NCBI RefSeq assembly: GCF_907164915.1
Contig: NC_061862.1
Coordinates: 81,867,718 to 81,931,717, forward strand
Origin: Impatiens glandulifera
Lineage: Eukaryota > Streptophyta > Magnoliopsida > Ericales > Balsaminaceae
Length of the DNA: 64,000 bases
Direction of reading: 5' to 3'
Shown: positions 47,612 through 56,790 of the stretch, piece after piece
Layout of the letters: every line of letters starts with the position of its first letter
Position numbering within the stretch: the stretch's first letter is position 1
The notes under the pieces: model-generated
The model's database searches: none
Seen by the model: only the letters and a program-made list of their open reading frames with translations
Told to the model about the DNA's origin: nothing
Position numbers and translations under genes: made by a program

Positions 47612-48471
47612 GAGATCCGCTGTGGTCGCTTCAATGGAGATGCATTGAAGCTGGATATGCAGATGAATAGTGTTAAAATGTAAAAATGTTTATGAAACGT
47701 AGAAATGTTTATGAAACTTGTAATGAAATTTTGTTCATCGAATTATAATAAATATTTGTTATTTATATTTTCATGCACATTTCATTAAACATTTATAAAA
47801 TATCGAATTTATTAGAAATAATAAAGTATTATCATATCTACTCTTCTGGCTAAGTATACGTTTCCCATAAGTGAAATCATTGCCATAATTGTAATATGAC
47901 GTGACATGTAATGTAAAATGTTTTGGCGCTTCTTCAATCATTCAACCCTTGATTGGATTTAATATACAAGCGAATACATTTTCGTTCAATGTTGTAGACC
48001 TCAAATATGAATATCAAGCGAATTGTATTTCGTTTCGTAACAATGTTGGGTTTAATATAGAAACTTACAAGCGAATGATTCTTCGTTTTCAATCACATGG
48101 TTAAAAGTAATACACTAACAAACAAACGAAGAAATGTCCGTTCGATTTACTAATTAGATACTGTGTGATGAAGCGAACAACCAATCGATGGATCAATGTA
48201 AGGGGTTTACATGAACACATCAGTTGTTTTACATTATACTTTGAATTGATAATGACATACAAATTGCAATCAAACAATCAAACATAACAATAATGATTCG
48301 ATTTATATCACTCCTAAATAAACTAACTACATAATGTAAAATATAACTTCAGAATATAATCAAACATAACTTCATAATATACCCTAAACACAAAAACATT
48401 CCATAATCCGTTTACATAAGTACTACACAGATTAACCAACAAAATAGCTGTTCAAAAATACAAATGAAGCT
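47612..48471. other. Non-coding spacer with motif copies
   Basis: AT-rich 3' sequence of the orphan ORF and the PMD-like gene. Short forms of the element's TTCG/CGAA motifs occur (GCGAATACATTTTCG near 47970, GCGAATGATTCTTCG near 48072) with a partial TTTACATGAACAC block near 48208. No gene is seen. Confidence 0.5.
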
Positions 48472-49626
48472 CTAGTCTGATTCATGAGAGGATGACTCGT
48501 CAATCGGTCCTGTCATCGACACGATCTCATGTTCGATGACGGGTGGAATGTATAGATGAATGGCTTCGTTCACAGCATTGATCCATCGGTTGGGGATTGA
48601 AACCGTAAAAGAATTTTCAATTATTGATGCGTACTCTAGGTAAAGATGGTGAGGAGTAAGCATGAAGTCCTCCGGAGGATTGAGTCCATTCGAAAGTAGT
48701 GGATTCCGTAGGCCAAATTGTCTGAATATGACAGTTGTGCAGTAGGAGGTAGTTCCCTCAAGGCCCAACAAAATGATGAATGGAGAACCCCTCATCTTGT
48801 ACATCATTACACTAAAGAGATACCACGGAACAATGAACCTAATTGGGTGAATATCCGAAATAAAATTCGGAGGCACGAGTCCATTGACCCTTTGCACTTG
48901 TAGATTGGCAAAGGAAGTGTAGGGAATTGAAGGACGGGGCAACCAATGCAACTTGTCTAACAACCAGAGGTAGAGAACCAAAGGTGATCCACGGCGAGAA
49001 TAGTTGTTTTCCTCTGGAACAAATTCGTTAAGACCAAGTAATGTCTCAGCAAGTACAAGGCTAGCCAGGTTTGGGGCGTTTCCCATCAGTGCAGGAACTA
49101 CCTGCAGGATCCTATCCGAAGGCCGTCGTCCTGCAGTCGGACATATAAAAAAATGAGCCAGAATCACAAGCATGATCAGTTTGCTTTGTGTGTGGTTGAT
49201 GGTCCTCTCAGCTCCCTGGACACGCCAAATGTACTCGTCTATGTTTGTCATATTCAGAAATCCATGTTGGAGGGTAAACAAAAGAGCATCAAACATTGTA
49301 CATCCATAGAAGCTGTTGCAAATGTTGAAGGCTCTATGAGGATCTTGATTGACAGGCAAAATCATGAGTGCAAGACTACCACACCTAAGGATTGAAGCAA
49401 AGTCCTCTATCGTCGGGCATATGTGCATTTCCCCAATAACAAAAGAACGAGAGTCCGTATTCCATCTGCTTTGCATGTGGGCCATCAGTCCGTCGTGAAC
49501 GTTTATTCGTAAAAGAGGTAGAATCTCATCTACATGATAGACACTAAAAGGGACAGGGTCATCGTTGATCAGACTTAAGTATCGCTCCAGCTGTTGCTGC
49601 GATAAAACCAACATGTCTGGGTCCAT
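48472..49626 (-). CDS. Aminotransferase-like / plant-mobile-domain-type protein, intact
   Basis: A single-exon frame of 384 codons starting MDPDMLVLSQQQLERYLSL (ATG at 49626; an upstream in-frame ATG at 49707 is possible but its leader looks like UTR). It has VDEILPLLRINVHDGLMAHM, then the domain core with SRWNTDSRSFVIGEMHICPT and IEDFASILRCG, and a long alpha-helical region (LAHFFICPTAGRRPSDRI, VPALMGNAPNLASLVLAETL, YLWLLDKLHWLPRP). It ends acidic (DESSSHESD). This resembles the plant mobile domain and its DUF7745-type relatives, common in transposons and in a few silencing-related host proteins. No stops or frameshifts, so it may be under selection in the element. The family call is by pattern only. 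Confidence 0.65.
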   Translation of the reverse strand: MDPDMLVLSQQQLERYLSLINDDPVPFSVYHVDEILPLLRINVHDGLMAHMQSRWNTDSRSFVIGEMHICPTIEDFASILRCGSLALMILPVNQDPHRAFNICNSFYGCTMFDALLFTLQHGFLNMTNIDEYIWRVQGAERTINHTQSKLIMLVILAHFFICPTAGRRPSDRILQVVPALMGNAPNLASLVLAETLLGLNEFVPEENNYSRRGSPLVLYLWLLDKLHWLPRPSIPYTSFANLQVQRVNGLVPPNFISDIHPIRFIVPWYLFSVMMYKMRGSPFIILLGLEGTTSYCTTVIFRQFGLRNPLLSNGLNPPEDFMLTPHHLYLEYASIIENSFTVSIPNRWINAVNEAIHLYIPPVIEHEIVSMTGPIDESSSHESD

Positions 49627-49859
49627 CTCTATCCATCTTATGAGTTTTACACTAAATGACTGAAGGAAAGACACCGGTAGATAGAGATTTGGGAAGGAAA
49701 GAGTCAAAACAGAGAGAGAGGTGAGAGTGAGAGTGTAGTGTGAGAGTGAGAGTGAGGGTATGAGAGTGATGATGTTGATACATCAGTAGTTGAAGTAATA
49801 AATGAGTTTTCATTCTTGAAATCACATCAATACATAACTCCGGTAGGTGCATTACATGT

Positions 49860-50300
49860 TGTGAAGATATCTTCGTATTATAATTTTTAGTTCATGTAGT
49901 TACGAATATATATTCGTCTAGGAATTTAAAAACATATATTGAAGAAGATATCTTCGTCTCTGATTTTCAAAATATCGATTGTACCCCAAAAAAACTTAAG
50001 AAGATATCTTCGTTTAGGAATTTGAAAATATATAGTGAAGAAGATATCTTCGTTTATAAATTTGCAAACATATAGTAAACGAAGATATCTTCGTCTCTGA
50101 TTTTCAAAATATGGATTGCACCAAAAAAGAACATAAGAAGATATCTTCGTCTAGGAATTGGAAAATTTATAGTTAAGAATAGGGCCACAAGAAGACATAA
50201 GAAGATAATTTCGTTTCAAAGGTGGTCATCATGTCAATATTACGGTTGCAAGTTTATCAGTTTCATCATGTTAAGAATATATCTTCGTTTAAGAATATTA
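49860..50300. repeat. Cluster of GAAGATATCTTC palindromes
   Basis: GAAGATATCTTCGT or near variants occur about eight times (around 49863, 49945, 49995, 50038, 50084, 50136, 50192, 50277), spaced about 40-80 bases, upstream of the PMD-like gene on its minus-strand reading. The stretches between are short AT-rich repeats such as AGGAATTTGAAAATATATAG. Confidence 0.85.
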
Positions 50301-50555
50301 CAGTTAAGAAAATAACCTCGTTTAGGATTTCAAAAATATGGGTACAAGAAGACATATCAAACATCAATACATTATAAGCAATTCATTATAACTCCATACA
50401 TTAAGATCTGAATTGCATTCCATACATTAAGATCTGAATTGCATTATAAGTTATAATTCAATATCAAACATCCATACATTAAAAATAGGTTAATTGACCT
50501 GTGTAAACATAAGAATTACTGTACAAGTATAATTCCATATAACACATACAAATCC

Positions 50556-53500
50556 CTAATATCTTGATCTAATTGCAGTCTTTAACTTGAACCTATTGAC
50601 ATTGTGCTTAGACATAATAATTCTGTATAAATATTTTATCCTCAATGTACTCAAAGCTTCTTTGGCCTTCAAAAGAACAAGAGAAAGTATAAGAACATTT
50701 AAAATTGTTAAATGTCATAGAATAACATATGGTATAACACTTACATTATTTTCGTTGATGTCAATAGACCAACCCTTCATCGATCCTCTATATGTTTCCA
50801 TATGTCTCATTAAATATACACCACAGTCTGTCTTGTTTGTTTGGTCAGTCCAAGGCAGCTTTGGGGCCGTTATCCTGTATTTCTTAACCTTTTCCGCCAA
50901 TCTTTGTATGCCTTGCATTTCCAAGAAAGTCGAAAAACTATCGACTTGATTCCTCAAATGGACATACTTGTCCAAAATTTTCATTCGATACGGACGACCG
51001 AAGTTGTCTAGTACATTGATGTGGGAGTCTATAATATTCACACATACAAGAAAGAAATGTCCGGAAATGACGACAGGTAGGAATATCTGTAAAAAGAACA
51101 TAAACATTTATTATTTTATTGCATTCTCGTTACTTGGAATTGAGGGATATGTACATACCAGGTCAGCGAAGATGAGGTCTTCTTTTGTGACATGGTAGTT
51201 TCTCATGTCTTCTTCAAGGGCTTGGCAAAATAAGAGAGTATCATGCTCCAGACTAACCTGCAAAATAAGGGTGGAGACTCAAAGCAAAATAACATGGTAG
51301 TTTCTCATGTCATGAACATTGAAGGATACATAGCACAAAACAAGAGAAGCACTTACATGTGAAATTGATGAAAAACAAATTATTCGTGGTTCATGCCTTG
51401 GCAACCTACGGCATTTGAAGTGCACAATTATGGACCAAGCGTCCACCACTTCGCTCGCAATTTCTTTACCCATTTTCACTATTTGAAATAGACTACGGGT
51501 GATATTACCCGGTGCACCTTCGTACAGAACGTCCCTGCAAAATACATTCATTTAGAAGACCATAACTAACTAATTTCATATTTCAAATTTCGAAAAGCAT
51601 GAGAGGTAACTTACATTGGAGGCAGGTCTTCATCAAACACAAAATCGGCTAATCTCTGTTCCTTGTTGGTTATTTTGTGGTCCAACATATCCGCAACCTA
51701 TTGCATGTAAGGGGATCGAAGGTGCACAGGAATTTTCGTGATCTTCCTCCTAGGATATTCTCTAATGTTGATGCGTCCCCCCCATCATCTTCATCTTCAG
51801 AAGATTCAACGGCCTTAGAAGCCTCAACCTTTTCCTTGCCGTCACCCTGATCATTTGGTGCAACAGACTGAGCTTTGGGTTCCGCAACATGTTCCTTCCC
51901 TTCACCCTGATCATTTGGTTCAACATGCTGCGCTTTGGGTTCCTCAACCTATTCCTTCCCTTCACCCTGATCATCGTCTTCAACAGTGGGTGTCTGCACT
52001 TTGGGTACCTCATCCGGTTCCTTCCCTTCACCCTGATGATCAGTTGGTTCAACACTGGGTGAGTCATCTTTGTTGGGCAGAACTGCATCCTCAGGTTTGT
52101 CCTGTTGAGAAGGGGGTGACTTGGCTTGAATGGGCTGAAATGCAGCCTCTACATCTTCATGTTCAACAAGGAGTGATTCATCGTCAATGTCCTGACCTAC
52201 ATCCTCAACATTTTTCGGTTGAACAGGGAGTGACTGAGCTTCATTGTATAGAACGGCATCATCGAGATCATTCGGTTCAACGTGATCTGAGCGATTTTCT
52301 TGATTTGGCATAACTGCATCCTCAAAATCATTCTGTTCAACCCGTGCTGGTGGATTGTCTACATGGTCCTCCACTGCAGTCTCATAGGGGTATTCAACTG
52401 GGGGACTATTGATTTTCAAGCCTGCACACAGTAAAGTGTCCCCAAGTGCCTCACTTGGAGGATCTTCCACACCTACACGAACCTCACCATCGTTCAACAC
52501 CTTCAAGTGTTTCATGAACCCTTCAGACTCTCTTAGGTTCAGGAAACCGGCCTCAAAAAAAGGCTTCGGATCGATGTTGCGTTTCTCCAACTCCCCTGAT
52601 AGGTAATTCAGCTGTTGGGCTGTATCTTTAAAAGTTTGCAGGATTTTGGATGTCAACATCTGTACATTATGAAAAACAGATTTCATTAATCTTGAAAACA
52701 GGATAATATAGACAAATGGGAGTCAATTTCTTGTTTCCACATACCTCATCATCGTCTTCTTTTACTTCAACCGAGTCAACTAGATTCTCGGGTTGTTTAG
52801 CTGCTAGGCGCGCCCTTGCACGGCCCAACCCAAAACCACCGGCACAAACTTCTAGGTTGGTGAACTCTAACACTATGACGTCATCCCAACAAGAGATTAT
52901 TGGAAATTTTCTTTCGTAGGGCAGACGTTCACCTTCCACAAAAACACCATCTAGGTAGCAAATCTGGAGTAAAGGAATGGGAAACATGTTAGAAAATATT
53001 TGATGTCTATAAATCATATACAAGAGAGGCAACATTACTTACCAATAAAAGGGTTATAGGTCCATCAAAATATGGATTTTTATCTTTACTTGCTTTTTGT
53101 TTCCAACTTCTTACACTGTCAACCAACCGTTGGAGTGTGAAGTGGCACCAGTTCAGTTCCTTTATGTTATCAACATCCATTAAGGATTTGAGAATTTTGA
53201 ACCTGAAATGAAATAAATACATGTGTCAGTATTCACAAATACAATTAGATATATAATAGGTTTGAATACATGTTTACCTGGCTCGTGAATTTTGAACTGG
53301 ACATAAAAAACTTGAGACAACAAAGACAACGAAGTCGATTTTGAAATCGTTGTCTGCACTTGTGTTACTTAATATCTTGGGGATCATAGAAAGTGTTTCG
53401 GGAGCTTTTGAGTCTTCCCCGGTCCATCTGGTCTTCCAATCCCTCAAGAAATTATAAAAATCAGGGTCCTTAGTTTTGTCCCCCCCAACGGACTCAACTA

Positions 53501-54336
53501 CGTTCATTGCCCCTCTAGGGAGGTTCATCACCAGCTGTACGAGATCTTCATCGATAAGGATCTCCTCACCGTTGGCCAATACCAGAGAACTCTTATCCGT
53601 GTCAAAAGCTTGGATTACATGTCTGGAAAAATGCGTAGGGCACTTGGAGACACCCATTGTAAGAAGAGAACCAAACCCGATTTGCTTCACGGCTTCCCTC
53701 TGTTCTACGCTCAATTTAGGAATCAGTTGAGCAAGGCCATGAGGTGATGATCTTGTTAGAAATGTCAGTTTACGTTTCTTCATGGTTTTGTTTTTTTGGG
53801 GAGATGGTGGTAACTCTTCATCGAATGGTGTAGTACACGGAGAAAGATTAGTGGTTTCTAGGGGTGGTTCTGGTAACTCTTCATCAACTGTTGGAGTGGA
53901 GGTAGGAATAACATCGGGTTTTTTTTGAGGGGGAAAAGGTGGTGGTATAATCTCATCAAAATGTTGAGTACCTACAGAAATATCAGTAGCTTCGACAGCA
54001 ACTGTGGAAACTGATTCAGCAGTTGATGACGACTTCGTATTCGTCTTCGGATTTCTCTTCCTCTTCCTTTCATAAACCAAGTTATTAAACCTCGAAGTGA
54101 TTATTTTTGGTGGGATAGCATAAATCAGTATTCAACTAAATAAATTGAATAAACATGTGTAAAATTAGTATAAACACAATAAGATTAACCTACCTCTCTG
54201 GTTTATTGCGGGGATTGACGTTGGATGCGGGATTGGGGGCAGTTTCGTTTTCGTTTATGCTCCTACAGACTTGCAAGACGACCTCTCGGGAGTCGATGGT
54301 ATCCACTTCCATGTTGTTGACTTGGTTCTCTGACAT
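50556..54336 (-). pseudogene. Ulp1-type (C48) SUMO-protease-like gene B, nearly complete
   Basis: Nine minus-strand exons with GT-AG junctions: 54194-54336, 53278-54090, 53043-53202, 52745-52963, 51615-52659, 51357-51534, 51159-51257, 50745-51086, 50556-50666. The N-terminal domain has QIGFGSLLTMGVSKCPTHF and IDEDLVQLVMNLPRGAM; then LKSLMDVDNIKELNWCHF and ICYLDGV, an acidic repeat-rich linker exon, and the protease domain. Catalytic codons: H 51057-51059 (ISGHFFLVCVN), D 51006-51008 (INVLDNFG), C 50823-50825 (TDCGVYLMRHMETY). The last exon ends RIKYLYRIIMSK ... SRY. All exons keep phase except the linker exon, which has a TAG at 51949, a frame change near a G7 run (51772-51778) and a TAG at 51698. 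A cryptic intron removing this stretch cannot be excluded. Paralogue of gene A. Confidence 0.85.
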
Positions 54337-54589
54337 CTTCAGAAGAAATCCTTGTAGAATAAAAGAAATCTCTAGGGTTTCGACGTTGAGTGTTTGGATG
54401 ATCGTCGGGAGATAGAGAGAGAAGAATATGAACAGTTTCTTATGAAAATGAAAATGATGGAGAGTGGGATTGTAACGGGAAATTGAAATTGTATCAACAA
54501 GTAATGGAAGCGAATAAATATTCGTTCGATATCGTAACTTCTTAAAAAAATTCATAAAATAAATTGAAAATAAAAACTATTATTCGAAG

Positions 54590-55620
54590 CGAAGATTTAT
54601 TCGCGGGATATAAATGCACGGGTAAGTGAATTTACATGACAGGCAAGTGGTCTTCTCATGGGAGGGAAGGGGGTTTTACATGAACGTCAGCCTAAAAATA
54701 TGTGAAACGAAGAAATATTCGCTTTCAATCGTCTCCTCGTAAAAAAAATAAAAAAAATTAAAGTGAAATAATTAAAGCGAATATTTGGTCGTTTCATGCA
54801 TGTCATTTTAAATTAATTGAATTAACATTTATTAATAAACGGAAATAAAAAATTAATAAAAAAATAGTGAAGTGATTGAAGCGAAGATTTGTTCGGTTGC
54901 TGCATGTCATCTTTAATTAATTGAATTAATATTTAATAAATGGAAATATAAAATCCATGTAATTTTGGTCTTAACATACATGGGTAAGTGTCTTTCCATG
55001 GCAGGCGGGCGGTCTTCTCATTGGTGGGTTGGGGGTTTACATGATGTTTTTATTAAAATTAATTGAAGCAAATATATATCTTCGCTCCTGAGGGTCTCCA
55101 AGCCAAAAAAATTAAATAAAAAATTAAATAAAATTCCTAAAAAAATGAATGAATTAATTGAAGCGAATATTATGTCGCTGCATGTGATTTTCAATAAATT
55201 AAATTAATATTTAATAAACGGAAATATAAAATCCTTGTAAAATTGGTCTTTACATAAACGGGTAAGTGTATTTTCATGAAAGGCAAGCGGTCTTCTCATG
55301 GCTGGGTATGGGGGTTTACATGAGGGTCAGGACAACGGGGCGTGGAGATCTTCGCTCCTGCATGTCATTTTTAATTAATTGAATTAATATTTAATTTTAG
55401 GAAATATAAAATTCCTAAAAAAAATGAATGAATTAATTGAAGCGAATATTATATCGCTGCATGTGATTTTTAAGAAATTAAATTAATATTTAATAAACGG
55501 AAATATAAAATACATGTAATTTTGGTCTTTACATAGACGTGTAAGTGTATTTTCATGAAAGGCAAGAGGTCATCTCATGGGTGGGTATGGGGGGTTTACA
55601 TGAGGGTCAGGGCAACGGGC
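54590..55620. repeat. Right subterminal repeat array
   Basis: Four modules, each with ACATACATGGGTAAGTGT-type, CATGACAGGCAAG.GGTCTTC and CATGGGTGGG..GGGGGTTTACATGA parts, at about 54615-54690, 54975-55040, 55250-55330 and 55535-55610. AGCGAAGATTTATTCGC or AGCGAATATTATATCGCTGC motifs lie between them. This is the inverted counterpart of 33330-34160. Confidence 0.85.
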
Positions 55621-55901
55621 GTGTAGATCTTCGCTCCCATCGCATCTCACCCTTCCCTCTAACACGGTGCCCTGAGCGAAGATATCTTATCCGTGTGCTA
55701 TATGAATATTATATTAAGTGATGCCATTAACAGGCGCTTCCGTTAACGGCGTCTTGTGTGAACCCGGGACGAAACCCGGATTCCGGATTCTCCCTTCCTC
55801 CATCTCTTACCCAGATTGATTTATTATTAAAATAATAATGCTGCAATCTGATTGGTCCGCCACAGAGGAACACGACAATCGGTAGCAGAAGATCTAGATT
55901 G
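55434..55901 (-). repeat. Right terminal inverted repeat of the giant MULE
   Basis: Reverse complement of 33035-33507; ends GCAGAAGATCTAGATTG at 55901. Directly followed by the CTGATATAAT target copy. Confidence 0.93.
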
Positions 55902-56095
55902 CTGATATAATAGACTAGTAGTAAGATTTTTCAAATTGTTATATTGTGATAAGATTGTATTTGATATTTTAAAATTATTAAAGTATATTTTAGTTGTAAG
56001 CCCATAAGGAGCACTGATATAATAGACTAGTAGTAAGATTTTTCAAATTGTTATATTGTGATAAGATTGTATTTGATATTTTAAAATTATTAAGA
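55902..56095. repeat. Tandem duplication of the MULE target flank
   Basis: The block CTGATATAATAGACTAGTAG ... TTTTAAAATTATTAA occurs twice (55902-55980 and 56014-56093). The link between the copies, GTATATTTTAGTTGTAAGCC ... CATAAGGAGCA, is also the sequence immediately left of the MULE (32996-33025). So the original target region appears on both sides of the element. Confidence 0.85.
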
Positions 56096-56109
56096 AACAA
56101 TTTGAATGT

Positions 56110-56779
56110 GAATTTGTGGATAATAAGATTGTATACTAAAAAAAAAAGGGTCAAGAACCAATATCTAAAGTGAGAAATGATAAAATATTTTGCAGAGAGA
56201 AATACAAGGTGAATGGATATTTATAGTTGAAAATTAAACTTATAATCAATTCTTTAATTCAACGGTCACTAATTCAGCATTCTCCATCCAACGGTTATCC
56301 TTGTTTGCCTTTTATCATCCTTACTTGTCTTTTATCATCCTTACAAATTACATCCAACAATAAGTATTTTATAATAACAATAAGTATTTTATAGTTACAA
56401 TAACAATTAACACAATTTGTTAAATTCCTCATTCAATACATTAATGTTGATTGTAACAATTAACAAAATTTATTTTCATTTGGACTAAATTTCACCTTAA
56501 TTCACAATGAATTTGATGTGAATTTCATTTGAATTAATTTTACCTTAATTTACATTGAATTTAGTGTGAATTTCATTTGGATTAATTTTCACATTAATTC
56601 ACATTTGAATTTGGTGTGAATTTCATTTTGATTAAATTTCACAATTAATTCACATTTAAATTTGGTGTGAATTTCATTTGGATTAAATTTCACCATTAAT
56701 TCACATTTGAATTTGGTGTGAATTTCATTTGCCCAAATATCATTTTCATTTAAATAATAGAATTAGTTTAATTCCAACA
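56110..56779 (-). repeat. 3' LTR of a minus-strand Copia (left end approximate)
   Basis: On the minus strand the LTR begins TGTTGGAATTAAAC at 56779, just after the polypurine tract TTGTGGGGGAT (56780-56790). The other end lies somewhere near 56110-56170 and is not sharply defined. The internal minisatellite at 56490-56745 is part of it. Confidence 0.55.
56490..56745. repeat. ~55-60-bp minisatellite inside the LTR
   Basis: About five copies of the unit with GAATTTGGTGTGAATTTCAT and TTGGATTAAATTTCAC plus ATTAATTCACATTT. Later copies are more alike than the first. Confidence 0.85.
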
Positions 56780-56790
56780 ATCCCCCACAA

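Larger units (their letters stand above)
33035..55901. mobile_element. Giant Mutator-like element (~22.9 kb) with captured genes
   Basis: The ends are long inverted repeats (33035-33507 and 55434-55901). Both start CAATC(C/T)AGATCTTCTGC and continue through ACCGATTGTCGTGTTCC and GTCCCGGGTTCACACAAGAC. The flanks are CTATATAAT on the left (33026-33034) and CTGATATAAT on the right (55902-55911), a 9/10-bp target duplication with one indel, as expected for the Mutator superfamily. Inside are, in order: a BRCT gene (+), a FAR1-type MULE transposase (+), Ulp1-like gene A (-), an orphan ORF (+), an aminotransferase-like/PMD gene (-) and Ulp1-like gene B (-). Tandem subterminal repeats occupy both ends and relatives of the same module occur inside. 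The single pair of TIRs bounding everything argues for one unit rather than a patchwork. Confidence 0.93.

Noticed and set aside
49860..50300. CRISPR-like spacing of GAAGATATCTTC palindromes
   Set aside because: Repeats are 12 bp, spacing is irregular, there are no cas genes, and the context is a plant transposon.
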